Shown: positions 26,230-34,967 of the stretch, piece by piece
Layout of the letters: each line of letters opens with the position of its first letter
Numbering within the stretch: position 1 is the stretch's first letter
Source of the DNA: Peribacillus sp044761985
GTDB taxonomy: Bacteria; Bacillota; Bacilli; Bacillales; DSM-1321
Assembly: GCF_044761985.1 (NCBI RefSeq)
Contig: NZ_JBIWDK010000004.1
Coordinates: forward strand, 124,001-188,000
DNA length: 64,000 nt
Reading direction: 5' to 3'
Notes under the pieces: generated by a model
What the model saw: only the letters and a program-made list of their open reading frames with translations
Databases searched by the model: none
Told to the model about the DNA's origin: nothing
Position numbers and translations under genes: made by a program

Positions 26230-26265
26230 TAAAAAGGGACGACGATTTATCCCGTCATCCCTTTT
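26230..26265 (-). terminator. Terminator of the SE1561-family gene
   Basis: Arms AAAGGGATGACG and CGTCGTCCCTTT (one wobble) are followed by TTTTT on the minus strand. Confidence 0.8.
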
Positions 26266-26306
26266 GAGCATATTCATATTTAAAAAATCATAGTATCCTA
26301 CAGGTA

Positions 26307-26495
26307 TTATTCTTCTGAACGAGTTTTAAATTGTTGCACTTTATCTTCAAGATCATCTAGCATGCCGATTAGACGGTCGATGTCTTCCAGGTCTGTACTC
26401 TCGGGTTCGATATGGTCCAGAACCTCCACGAACATCGTTAGGCGTTCCTTAAGATAGGATAATTGGTCGTTTTTATCTGTAATGGATTTTCCCAT
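26307..26495 (-). CDS. SE1561 family small protein
   Basis: The 62-residue protein reads as two amphipathic helices: DQLSYLKERLTMFVEVLDHI and TDLEDIDRLIGMLDDLEDKV, ending KTRSEE. It resembles the SE1561 family of short Firmicutes proteins of unknown role. The frame opens at 26600, but AAGGAGAG 8 bases before the ATG at 26495 sets the start. It is divergent from yfkAB. Confidence 0.75.
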   Translation of the reverse strand: MGKSITDKNDQLSYLKERLTMFVEVLDHIEPESTDLEDIDRLIGMLDDLEDKVQQFKTRSEE

Positions 26496-26644
26496 GAGGC
26501 ACTCTCCTTCTGTTCTTCCTTCCATCGTAACGAAAAATGCTCCAAAGTGCAATGGTAAGCTATTGTCCGGGGTTCGCCATTTGACAATTTTTGTTCCCAT
26601 TGTTCATAATGGGTTAGTGCATTATTACGTAAGGAGTTTTAAAC

Positions 26645-27772
26645 ATGTCTATACTGAAGCAAGATCTCTTAACACCAATTACACCCAAGTATGATCCTTG
26701 GGAAGCATATATGGACGTCGATCAATATGGAAAGCTCACTCTTACCAATGTGGAATTCACAACCACAACCCTTTGCAACATGCGTTGTGAACATTGTGCA
26801 GTCGGTTACACACTGCAACCGAAAGATCCCGATGCTCTTCCTTTGGAATTATTGATTCAGCGCCTTGACGAAATCCCATCGCTCCGCTCGCTAAGCATAA
26901 CAGGCGGCGAACCGATGCTTTCAAGAAAACAAGTGAAGAATTATGTCTTGCCTCTATTGAAATATGCGCGTAGCCGCGGCGTTCGCACCCAAATGAATTC
27001 CAACTTGACGCTTGACTTGGAAAGATATGAAGAAATCATCCCGTACCTCGATGTCCTTCACATTTCACATAACTGGGGAACGATTGATGAATTCATTGAT
27101 GTCGGCTTTGCCATGATGGATCGTAAACCTACCCGTGAACAGCGGAAGAAATTATTCGATAAAATGATTGAAAATTCCCGTGCCCTTACAAAGGCCGGTG
27201 TGTTGGTTTCGGCTGAAACGATGCTGAATAAAAGCACACTGCCCCATCTTGCGCATATCCATAAACAGATTGTCGAGGAAATGGGCTGTCAGCGCCACGA
27301 AATCCATCCGATGTACCCTAGTGATTTTGCTTCGGCCCTTGAAACATTATCATTGGAAAAAATGCGCGAAGCCATTCATCATCTGCTTGATATCCGGGAC
27401 GAAAATGTCTGGATGCTGTTCGGAACGCTACCATTCTATCCTTGTAATGCCCATCCAGAAGACCTTGAACTTTTAAAGCGCCTTTATAGCTCAAAAAAAG
27501 TGACGGTTCGCAATGACCCGGATGGACGATCCCGCCTGAACGTCAACATCTTCACCGGGGAGGTCATCGTGACCGACTTCGGCGATGCTCCAACATTGGG
27601 GAATATCCAGGATCAGCCACTGACTGAATCGTATGAAACATGGATGAATTCAAAACTGGCCAATGAATTGAATTGCCACTGCCCGGCGGTCAAATGCCTT
27701 GGACCTAACGTCCTTGTCAAAAATGCCTACTATCCAAAAGAAGACTTCAAAACGAGAAAGTCCCTTATATAA
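26645..27772 (+). CDS. yfkAB: YfkAB radical SAM/CxCxxxxC-motif protein
   Basis: The 375-residue protein carries the radical SAM cluster motif CNMRCEHC at about residues 38-45, SITGGEPML as the SAM-binding GGE motif, and a C-terminal cysteine-rich segment NCHCPAVKCLG, the CxCxxxxC signature of this family. In B. subtilis the locus was once read as two genes (yfkA and yfkB); here one uninterrupted frame exists. The chemistry is unknown. AAGGAG precedes the ATG. It is followed by a shared terminator and the convergent yfkD homologue. Confidence 0.9.
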   Translation: MSILKQDLLTPITPKYDPWEAYMDVDQYGKLTLTNVEFTTTTLCNMRCEHCAVGYTLQPKDPDALPLELLIQRLDEIPSLRSLSITGGEPMLSRKQVKNYVLPLLKYARSRGVRTQMNSNLTLDLERYEEIIPYLDVLHISHNWGTIDEFIDVGFAMMDRKPTREQRKKLFDKMIENSRALTKAGVLVSAETMLNKSTLPHLAHIHKQIVEEMGCQRHEIHPMYPSDFASALETLSLEKMREAIHHLLDIRDENVWMLFGTLPFYPCNAHPEDLELLKRLYSSKKVTVRNDPDGRSRLNVNIFTGEVIVTDFGDAPTLGNIQDQPLTESYETWMNSKLANELNCHCPAVKCLGPNVLVKNAYYPKEDFKTRKSLI

Positions 27773-27774
27773 AA

Positions 27775-27804
27775 AGAAACTCGCCAAACCGGCGAGTTTT
27801 TTTT
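27775..27804 (+). terminator. Bidirectional terminator between yfkAB and yfkD
   Basis: Arms ACTCGCC and GGCGAGT with a 5-base loop are followed by TTTTTTT on the plus strand; the A-rich left flank serves the convergent gene. Confidence 0.85.
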
Positions 27805-28606
27805 ATCTTGGCTGTTGTGTAACCGTAAAGCTGAAGGATACGTGGTCCTGAACGGGTATCCATGCACCGATGCCTTGCGAGGTGATGTTTTTAATCACAA
27901 TCGTGCGCTTATTCCCCCTCAAGTTCAGATACACTTCCCCATAGGTGACCTTCCCTTTTTCATTGACGGCAGATGCATAGCTGGATAAATAACCAATCCG
28001 GTTGGAAGCAATATTGTATACTTCATCCTTTTTTGTCCCGGCTCCGATGATGGTTTTAAAAGCGAGTGGCAAATTCGTCTTTTCCGTTGCTTTTAGCAGC
28101 ATCATTTTCTGGACATCTTCAGCCTTTGGAATTTTCGCGGTCAAGCCCCCGGTCACTTCCTTTTGACTTTCTTGGACATAGCGGATCCGGTATGGAACCT
28201 CGCCGCCGCGATTATCATAGTAGTTCATGTTGATCTTTTGATACTCCCAATTAGGGGATGTCTCCAACGATTCATAATTCAATGCCCAATGGCCAAGGTA
28301 AATCGTCGCTCTATACCCAAAGGCAAGTGGCGCTTTCGCAATCGCTGATTCATTCAGCATATGAATGAGTTCTGGATTTTCAATTTTTATATCCGATGAA
28401 TCAATCAATTGTTGGGCAAATTTGCTTGCCTGAAGCATTGGCAGATCTTGAGTCGGGTTCGGATACGTATTTTCCTTGGCGACATTTAAAACGGAAGGCG
28501 GGATATTCACCTTGTTCCGAGTTTGTTTGTCTTCCGCTCCCACACCTGCATTCGTCTGAATGAAAGCCACTACTGTAATCAATGTGATAAGAATAAGTCG
28601 TCTCAT
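27803..28606 (-). CDS. yfkD: YfkD family exported protein
   Basis: The 267-residue protein has an N-terminal signal peptide (MRRLILITLITVVAFIQTNAG) and a mature region with NYESLETSPNWEYQKINMNYYDNRGG and IGAWIPVQDHVSFSFTV typical of YfkD. The frame is open to 28702, but AAAGGAGACGAC upstream of the ATG at 28606 fixes the start. YfkD is a Bacillus exported protein of unknown role, expressed with sporulation or stress in B. subtilis according to general knowledge. It is convergent with yfkAB as in that genome. Confidence 0.85.
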   Translation of the reverse strand: MRRLILITLITVVAFIQTNAGVGAEDKQTRNKVNIPPSVLNVAKENTYPNPTQDLPMLQASKFAQQLIDSSDIKIENPELIHMLNESAIAKAPLAFGYRATIYLGHWALNYESLETSPNWEYQKINMNYYDNRGGEVPYRIRYVQESQKEVTGGLTAKIPKAEDVQKMMLLKATEKTNLPLAFKTIIGAGTKKDEVYNIASNRIGYLSSYASAVNEKGKVTYGEVYLNLRGNKRTIVIKNITSQGIGAWIPVQDHVSFSFTVTQQPR

Positions 28607-28798
28607 GCTGTCGTCTCCTTTAAAGGGTTCCATCTTTTGTTTATAGATTTTGTTTCTATTCAACTTTCTATACATGTTGGGTGGAAGTCTATTTTGTAAC
28701 ATATTTGTAAAGTTCTGAATATTTACTTTTCTTTAAAGATGGAGTATACTTAACCTACCTTATAAAAAGGAGGCGAAAACGTTCATACCTAATACCAT

Positions 28799-28900
28799 TC
28801 AGGAGGTATGCTTATCGATTCAATCTACGATGCCCTTTAAAAGGATGACAGAAAACGTATTCGCCACTACTTAAATTCACTATGCGAAAGGACGGTGTAA
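28799..28900 (+). other. Possible interrupted short ORF in a 490-bp gap
   Basis: The gap between yfkD and chaA (28607-29096) contains AGGAGGT directly before an ATG at 28808. The frame reads a plausible 10-residue start, meets a TAA at 28838-28840, then continues 19 charged codons (KDDRKRIRHYLNSL-like) to a TAA at 28898. The ribosome site is too close to the ATG for normal initiation. A plus-strand terminator at 29003-29046 suggests that something is transcribed here. Nothing else in the gap was recognised. Confidence 0.3.
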
Positions 28901-29002
28901 CACTCTAGAATATTTCACAACTTTAACAGAAGTATCTTTTTACTTTAACAGAAGCATGATGAAAGATTTTGGATGAATCTATGGATTGTACTATACCTTT
29001 AT

Positions 29003-29046
29003 AAAAATGACTCTGCTACGTCTCAATCACAGCAGAGTCATTTTTG
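29003..29046 (+). terminator. Plus-strand terminator without an assigned gene
   Basis: Perfect arms AATGACTCTGCT and AGCAGAGTCATT around a 13-base loop are followed by TTTTTG on the plus strand. Confidence 0.8.
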
Positions 29047-29057
29047 TATGCCTTTTT

Positions 29058-29093
29058 ATGAATAAAAGGCCTCCCGATACGGAAGACCTTCCA
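29058..29093 (-). terminator. Terminator of the Ca2+/H+ exchanger gene
   Basis: An imperfect stem AAGGTCTTCC with GGAGGCCTT followed by TTTT on the minus strand directly follows the stop. Confidence 0.6.
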
Positions 29094-29096
29094 CGT

Positions 29097-30161
29097 TTAT
29101 AATAGATAAAAACCAATTCCCATTATGAAATAAGCGGCCAATAGGGTAAGCCCTTCAAACCAGTTCGTCTCTCCATCATTCGAAATCATGATCATCAAGA
29201 GAACAGCGGTCACCATTGAAATCAACTCTGGCAAGGTGAAGACAAGTGGCATATTCGTTGAGAACATTAACGAGATCAACACAAGAACCGGTGCGACGAA
29301 CATCGCTACCTGCAAGGTCGAACCGACAGCGATCTCGACGGCAACATCCATTTTGTTTTTGTAGGCCATGATGACGGCGGATGCATGCTCAGCCGCATTT
29401 CCTACGATGGCCACGATAATGACCCCGATGAATAATTCAGTCCATCCGAAGGTTTCCCCGACTTCACTGAAGGTATGAACCAGTTTTTCCGATACGAAAG
29501 CAACTGCAACGGTGGCCAAGGCAAGAACCATGATTGCCTTTTTCTTGCTCCATTCCGGAACTTCCTCTTCATGGGGTTCTTCCCCTTCTCTTTTTTCCGC
29601 TGGTTGGTATACACCGCGGTGTGTCACCAATTTAAAGAATAGGGCAGCTAAGTATAATAAAATTAAAATAACGGAAATCCCGACACTTAACGACATCGTG
29701 CTTGTTTCGTTCATATTCTGAGAGAACACTTCAGGAATAACAAAAGCGACAACGACGGCAAAAATCAATAATCCTGCGTTATGCCTCGCATCAAATACAT
29801 TGAATTTCTGACGCTTGTATTTCGTCCCACCGATAAAGAAAGATAGTCCAGCGACCAGCAATAAATTTCCTAAAACCGATCCTGTCAAAGAGGCTAATAC
29901 GACGCCAATCAACCCAGCCTTTAATGAGAAGATCGAAATGATCAACTCGACGGCGTTACCAAAGGTTGCGTTCAGTAAACCGCCAATCCTCGGTCCCATC
30001 ACAATCGCCAGGCTTTCTGTCGCCCGGCCCATGAATCCTGCAAGCGCGATTATCGTTAAGCAATAGACGATGAACATCACGACGCTAGGCCAATGGAGAA
30101 AAGACCCAATGAACGATAGAGGCACCCCTAATACGACGAGCCCCAAAAATATTTTATCCAA
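29097..30161 (-). CDS. chaA: Calcium/proton exchanger (Cax/ChaA, YfkE-like)
   Basis: The protein of about 354 residues has 11 or so membrane helices and the two CaCA alpha-repeat motifs: GRATESLAIVMGPRIGGLLNATFGNAVELI in the first half and AIVGNAAEHASAVIMAYKNK in the second, each with the ion-binding Glu. A charged loop (EKREGEEPHEEEVPEWSKKK) separates the halves. It exports Ca2+ in exchange for protons. TTG at 30161 is preferred over GTG at 30176 because GAGGGG is at correct spacing for the TTG; the length then fits YfkE. Its position between yfkD and yfkF homologues matches B. subtilis. Confidence 0.9.
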   Translation of the reverse strand: MDKIFLGLVVLGVPLSFIGSFLHWPSVVMFIVYCLTIIALAGFMGRATESLAIVMGPRIGGLLNATFGNAVELIISIFSLKAGLIGVVLASLTGSVLGNLLLVAGLSFFIGGTKYKRQKFNVFDARHNAGLLIFAVVVAFVIPEVFSQNMNETSTMSLSVGISVILILLYLAALFFKLVTHRGVYQPAEKREGEEPHEEEVPEWSKKKAIMVLALATVAVAFVSEKLVHTFSEVGETFGWTELFIGVIIVAIVGNAAEHASAVIMAYKNKMDVAVEIAVGSTLQVAMFVAPVLVLISLMFSTNMPLVFTLPELISMVTAVLLMIMISNDGETNWFEGLTLLAAYFIMGIGFYLL

Positions 30162-30351
30162 GAAACTTCCCCTCACTTCTCATGTCCATTTTATTATGTA
30201 ACAAAAGTAATCATACATTTCTTTATTTAAATGAAAAAGATAAATTTTTTCTAAATCCTCTTCATGTCCATATTTACCCGATTTTCTATTGCTTAATCCT
30301 CTTCTTTCCATGTAACATCAACTAGTATACATAAAATAGGAGACGAAAAAT

Positions 30352-31518
30352 ATGAATCAAAAACTGCTTATTCCTGTATTAATCTTCATGGTCGGCATAT
30401 CCGGTTTCTCACAAGGTATGCTTCTTCCGATCATCGCCGTCATTTTCGAAAATGATGGACTCAGCTCCTCTTTAAATGGACTGCATGCCGCTTCCCTGTA
30501 TATTGGAATCCTTTTAATTTCACCTTTTATGGAAGCGCCTCTCCGTAGATTCGGTTATAAACCATTGATTTTGTTTGGTGGATTGACGGTCATTCTCTCG
30601 CTTGCCTTATTTCCGCTTTGGAAATCGTTCTGGTTTTGGTTTATATTGCGATTTTTCATTGGAATCGGCGATCATACGTTACACTTTGCGACCCAAACAT
30701 GGATAACGGCCATTTCGCCCCTGGCGAAAAGGGGCAGGAATATCGCGATATACGGTTTATTTTTCAGCCTTGGCTTCATGATTGGACCGCTTATGACGAA
30801 GTTGCTTGATGTGAATCAAGCCTTGCCCTTCATCATCACTTCCATTCTTAGCCTGCTTACGTGGATGTCCGTTTTCCTGATTAAGAACGAAATTCCCGAA
30901 CACGATGATACCGAAAGTACCTCTTTCCTCGATACGCTCAAGCGATTTTGGAAAGTGAGCCGGATCGCCTGGGTTGCCTTCTTACTGCCATTCACCTTTG
31001 GCGTGCTTGAAGCATCTCTTAATAGCAACTTTCCAGTCTTTGCATTGCGTTCCGGCATTAGTCTGACCGCCGTAGCGATTATCATTCCTGCTTTCTCGGC
31101 CGGTACATTGCTCACACAGATTCCCTTGGGTATGCTGAGTGATCGCTTCGGTCGGAGGAACATCTTGCTGGTCATTATTTTTTCCGGGTCCCTTATCTTT
31201 ACTGCGGCTGGGCTTCTTACTCCTTTGGTCAGCGGCCTCTTCTTCTGTTTTTTGTTGGGAGGAATGATGGTAGGATCGACGTTCTCTCTTGGCATCAGCT
31301 ATATGGCTGATATCCTGCCTCGCCATCTTATGCCGGCCGGAAATTTATTATGCAGCATTTTCTATAGCGTGGGCAGCATCGCCGGTCCCTACTTCGGTGG
31401 ATTGGCCATCGAACACTTACCAGGCGGAAGCTTTTTCTATCTAATCAGCATCATGCTAGTGCTCATCTTCTTTGCGCTGATGTTTTTCAAAGAAAAACAG
31501 TCTGCCACCGGGATCTAA
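30352..31518 (+). CDS. yfkF: MFS transporter (YfkF-like)
   Basis: The 388-residue protein has 12 predicted membrane helices, with MFS motifs APLRRFGYKPLI between TM2 and TM3 and GMLSDRFGRRNILL between TM8 and TM9. Length and position after the chaA/yfkE homologue support YfkF. Putative drug or sugar exporter; the substrate is unknown. AGGAG lies before the ATG. Divergent from chaA. Confidence 0.88.
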   Translation: MNQKLLIPVLIFMVGISGFSQGMLLPIIAVIFENDGLSSSLNGLHAASLYIGILLISPFMEAPLRRFGYKPLILFGGLTVILSLALFPLWKSFWFWFILRFFIGIGDHTLHFATQTWITAISPLAKRGRNIAIYGLFFSLGFMIGPLMTKLLDVNQALPFIITSILSLLTWMSVFLIKNEIPEHDDTESTSFLDTLKRFWKVSRIAWVAFLLPFTFGVLEASLNSNFPVFALRSGISLTAVAIIIPAFSAGTLLTQIPLGMLSDRFGRRNILLVIIFSGSLIFTAAGLLTPLVSGLFFCFLLGGMMVGSTFSLGISYMADILPRHLMPAGNLLCSIFYSVGSIAGPYFGGLAIEHLPGGSFFYLISIMLVLIFFALMFFKEKQSATGI

Positions 31519-31794
31519 TTGTTTTGTAGTATCTTGATTCCCTCTTATATTATTCAGGTTCATTCTCTTTACATATCCTAAAATTAGCTTTTCTGTTTAT
31601 TTATATTTTTTCCTAGATTAGAATCATTCTTCTTTATTTTTTCCTAATATATGTGTTAAGATAATACTACCATATGAAATAGATGATAAAAAACGCTTAA
31701 AAAACGTTGATTTCATCACCAATTCATTGATTGACCCTAAATATCGACCCGAAAGATGACGCTGATTATCTTTCTCAATTAGATATCCTATAAA

Positions 31795-31809
31795 TGATAA
31801 TTAATATCA
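31795..31809 (+). promoter_or_regulatory. Fur/PerR-type 7-1-7 box upstream of the metal ATPase
   Basis: The 15-mer TGATAATTAATATCA is a 7-1-7 inverted repeat matching the Fur-family consensus TGATAATNATTATCA with one difference. It overlaps a probable -10 (GATAAT) about 40 bp before the ATPase start codon. Fur, PerR or Zur could bind; the box alone does not decide. Confidence 0.6.
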
Positions 31810-31847
31810 GTTACGAACAATAGAGAGAAGATTACAGGAGGAACATA

Positions 31848-33767
31848 ATGACAACAGACACTAAACAATTGACCCAGCCAACTGAATGCAACACCTCTTG
31901 GCTCGAGAAAACAAAGCCACATCTTGAACTGATTGCCGCCCTACTAAGCGGTGTATTGATCCTGGTAGGTTGGCTGTTATCTAAAAACGGAATGGAAACA
32001 CCATCCATCATCATCTATTTGGCCTCCTTTGTGATCGGTGGATATGCAAAAGCAAAGGAAGGCATTGAAGATACCATCGCGGATAAAGAACTGAACGTGG
32101 AAATGTTGATGATCTTTGCAGCCATCGGATCCGCCATCATTGGCTACTGGACAGAAGGCGCGATTCTCATCTTCATCTTCGCCTTAAGCGGGGCGCTTGA
32201 AACCTACACCATGAATAAAAGCCATAAGGAAATCTCGGCCCTCATGGACCTGCAGCCGGAAGAAGCACTCCGCATCACGAATGGATATGAAGAAATCGTG
32301 GCCATTTCTGACTTGACGGTCGGCGATACCATTTTGGTTAAACCAGGTGAAAGAGTGCCATCAGACGGAAAAATCACGGATGGGCGTACGAATCTCGATG
32401 AAGCAGCCATCACAGGTGAATCCATCCCCGTCAGTAAATCCATCGACGATGAGGTATTCGCCGGAACCGTGAACCTGCGTGGAACGATCAATGTGGAGAT
32501 TACGAAGCCAACAAGCGAAACGCTCTTTCAAAAAATCATTACGCTTGTTCAATCGGCCCAAAGTGAAAAGTCCCCTTCCCAACTATTCATCGAACAATTT
32601 GAAGGGAAATATGTAAAAATCGTCTTAACCATCGTAGCCTTGATGATGTTCGTTCCTCATTTCGCACTCGGTTGGAGCTGGACCGAAACCTTTTACCGGG
32701 CCATGATCTTACTTGTTGTCGCATCACCTTGTGCCCTGGTCGCCTCCATCATGCCGGCCACACTTTCCGCCATTTCGAATGGCGCACGTCATGGCATCTT
32801 GTTTAAAGGTGGCGTTCACCTGGAGAACTTAGGTAACCTGAAGGCCATCGCCTTGGATAAAACGGGTACCTTGACGAAAGGAAAACCTGAAGTGACGGAT
32901 GTCATCATCCGTGAAGATTTGAACGAAGAAGAATTCCTATTCCATATTGCATCGGTTGAAAATTATTCGAACCATCCATTGGCGACTTCCATTGTCCGCT
33001 ATGCTAAAACAAAGATTGAAAGAGAAATCATCAAACCCGAGGACATGGAAGATATCTCTGGTAACGGCGTGCAAGCCTATTTCAATGGGATCCTTTGGCA
33101 AGTCGGAAAAGCCGATTTCGTCGGCCGTAATGAAGCTGAACGATTCCAGAATGGTATTGCACTGACACTGGCTGAACAAGGAAAGACCGTTGTGTATGCA
33201 AGAGATGATAAAGGGATTGCCGGCATCCTTACATTGAAAGACGTGGTCCGTGAAGAAACGATTAAAGCCATCGAAGCCTTGAAAGAAGAAGGCATCCATA
33301 CCATCATGCTGACTGGCGATAGTCACAATACGGCAAAAGCGATTGCCTCCGAAAGCCATATCGATGATTATATTGCGGAATGCCTGCCTGAAACGAAAGT
33401 AAATGAAGTGAAAAAACTTAAAGAACAATACGGCACAGTTGCGATGGTCGGAGATGGAATCAATGATGCACCTGCACTAGCTACCGCTTCTGTCGGGATC
33501 GCCATGGGTGAAGGAACCGACGTTGCCTTGGAAACGGCAGATGTCGTACTAATGAAGAATGACCTTCCGCGTATTGCGGAAGCCGTTAAGTTATCGAAGA
33601 AAATGAATCGAATCATCAAACAGAACGTGATTTTCTCGATTTCGGTCATCATGATTCTGATTTTATCCAACTTCCTGCAATTCCTTGACCTACCATTTGG
33701 CGTCATCGGTCATGAAGGAAGTACGATTCTCGTCATCCTAAACAGCTTACGGTTACTAAGGAACTAA
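31848..33767 (+). CDS. pfeT: Heavy-metal P1B-type ATPase (PfeT/ZosA-like)
   Basis: The 639-residue pump has six to eight membrane helices and complete P-type motifs: TGES at 189-192, transmembrane metal motif VASPCALVASIMPA with SPC at 293-295, phosphorylation site DKTGT at 337-341, and GDGINDAPAL near the C-terminus. There is no N-terminal HMA or CxxC metal-binding domain. The SPCALVASIMPATLSAISNGARHG context matches B. subtilis PfeT (formerly ZosA/YkvW), an Fe2+ exporter under PerR and Fur. A Fur-type box lies upstream, consistent with that. Zinc or cobalt export is the main alternative. Monocistronic with a terminator. Confidence 0.85.
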   Translation: MTTDTKQLTQPTECNTSWLEKTKPHLELIAALLSGVLILVGWLLSKNGMETPSIIIYLASFVIGGYAKAKEGIEDTIADKELNVEMLMIFAAIGSAIIGYWTEGAILIFIFALSGALETYTMNKSHKEISALMDLQPEEALRITNGYEEIVAISDLTVGDTILVKPGERVPSDGKITDGRTNLDEAAITGESIPVSKSIDDEVFAGTVNLRGTINVEITKPTSETLFQKIITLVQSAQSEKSPSQLFIEQFEGKYVKIVLTIVALMMFVPHFALGWSWTETFYRAMILLVVASPCALVASIMPATLSAISNGARHGILFKGGVHLENLGNLKAIALDKTGTLTKGKPEVTDVIIREDLNEEEFLFHIASVENYSNHPLATSIVRYAKTKIEREIIKPEDMEDISGNGVQAYFNGILWQVGKADFVGRNEAERFQNGIALTLAEQGKTVVYARDDKGIAGILTLKDVVREETIKAIEALKEEGIHTIMLTGDSHNTAKAIASESHIDDYIAECLPETKVNEVKKLKEQYGTVAMVGDGINDAPALATASVGIAMGEGTDVALETADVVLMKNDLPRIAEAVKLSKKMNRIIKQNVIFSISVIMILILSNFLQFLDLPFGVIGHEGSTILVILNSLRLLRN

Positions 33768-33771
33768 AGAA

Positions 33772-33800
33772 AAGGAAGCCCGACGAAGGCTTCCTTTTTT
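33772..33800 (+). terminator. Terminator of the metal ATPase gene
   Basis: Arms AGGAAGCC and GGCTTCCT with a 6-base loop are followed by a seven-T run. Confidence 0.9.
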
Positions 33801-33821
33801 TGTATTGTATCCTGTAACTAG

Positions 33822-33905
33822 TTAGTGATAGCCATTCTTTCCATTAGCGGAACCTGACGTTTTGTGGTTCCCTTTTTTGCCTTTATGCTTCCCTTTCTTA
33901 CTCAT
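33822..33905 (-). CDS. 27-residue Lys/Gly-rich basic peptide
   Basis: A short frame encodes a peptide beginning MSKKGKHKGKKGNHK and ending NGKNGYH. The ATG has GGAGGG 7 bases upstream. Composition (Lys, Gly, His, Asn, Ser) resembles small basic spore or nucleic-acid-binding peptides of Bacillus, but I cannot assign a family. It lies between the metal ATPase terminator and a repeat array. Confidence 0.5.
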   Translation of the reverse strand: MSKKGKHKGKKGNHKTSGSANGKNGYH

Positions 33906-33990
33906 GAATGAACCCTCCCCACTTACAAGATGTGTTCATCATTAGTGTGTGTCGAAGGTTCTTGAGCTAGTCCGGTAACTATTGCCGTAT

Positions 33991-34095
33991 GTGGTTGAAT
34001 GTCGGATTATTCTTCTGAATGTCGAATTATTCATGCTCACCGTCGGATTATCCCGTCCAAAGTCGAAATATCCAGATGAACGTCGGATTCGCCGC
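33991..34095. repeat. Second array of 20-21-bp GTCGRATTAT repeats
   Basis: Units starting GTCGGATTAT or GTCGAATTAT occur at 34001, 34021, 34042, 34062 and 34082, after a partial TGGTTGAAT at 33992. Period and core match the array at 23527-23877. The array lies between convergently or unidirectionally transcribed genes and contains no frame of its own. Confidence 0.8.
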
Positions 34096-34114
34096 CTAAA
34101 TGGTTCAAGGACGT

Positions 34115-34951
34115 TCAATCACAACCTGGATCCTTTTTACTGAGGAAAGCATTGATTTCTCCGCCGACGATGATGATGAGCCCGGATAAGTAAAACCAGA
34201 TCATCAGGACGATGATGCCTCCAAGGCTGCCATATGTAGCTGTATAGTTGCCGAAGTTCTCTACATAGTAAGAAAACAGCAACGAAACGAGTGCCCAGCC
34301 AGCCGTGGTGAAAATGGAACCTGGAAGGACCGTCAAACATTTCAACCGCTTGTTTGGCGCCAGCCAATACAACATGGTGAACACAATGAATAATACAATC
34401 GTACTGATCACCCAACGGAGGCTATTCCAAATCGACAAAAATTCCTCGGAAAGGCCCATTCCATCGAATAAGAAGATTCCAATCTGCTTTCCGAACACAG
34501 GAAGCAATAATGCGACAATAAAAACGAAAATCATCGCAAACGTGAGAAGAATCGACATTCCCCGGGAAATATAAAAGGGGCGGTTTTCTTTTACCCTATA
34601 AGCATGGTTAAAGGCTTTAATAATGGCATTCATCCCGTTAGAAGCCGACCAAATAGTCCCGATGACACCAAACGACAATAACGTGCCATTTGTTTGCATC
34701 ACATCGCCCAAAGTATCCTCGATGATCGTCATGGAATCGTCAGGCGTGTAAGAACGTACCAGATTCAGAATATCCTCCTGAGTAAACGGCAGGTAGGCCA
34801 ATAAAGTAAAAAGGAAAATAAGTAAGGGAAACAGGGAAAGTAAAAAGTAAAAGGATAGCTGGGCAGCAAGCCCCGTTACCTCATCTATCTGAAGTTGCTT
34901 GATAAACTTTCTATAGAAAGACCATTTCAGCCATTCCTTTTTATTGGCCAT
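34115..34951 (-). CDS. YihY/BrkB family membrane protein (YfkH-like)
   Basis: The 278-residue protein has six membrane helices and UPF0761 hallmarks: DEVTGLAAQLSFYFLLSLFPLLIFL, FGVIGTIWSASNGMNAIIKAFNHAY, LYWLAPNKR and YGSLGGIIVLMIWFYLSGLIIIVGGEINA. Function of the family is not established. The order after yfkF fits B. subtilis YfkH. A paralogue with the same motifs lies at 50954-51820. The YtxH-type gene lies 16 bases upstream on the same strand and is probably cotranscribed. Confidence 0.88.
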   Translation of the reverse strand: MANKKEWLKWSFYRKFIKQLQIDEVTGLAAQLSFYFLLSLFPLLIFLFTLLAYLPFTQEDILNLVRSYTPDDSMTIIEDTLGDVMQTNGTLLSFGVIGTIWSASNGMNAIIKAFNHAYRVKENRPFYISRGMSILLTFAMIFVFIVALLLPVFGKQIGIFLFDGMGLSEEFLSIWNSLRWVISTIVLFIVFTMLYWLAPNKRLKCLTVLPGSIFTTAGWALVSLLFSYYVENFGNYTATYGSLGGIIVLMIWFYLSGLIIIVGGEINAFLSKKDPGCD

Positions 34952-34967
34952 CCCTTCACCTCAATTT

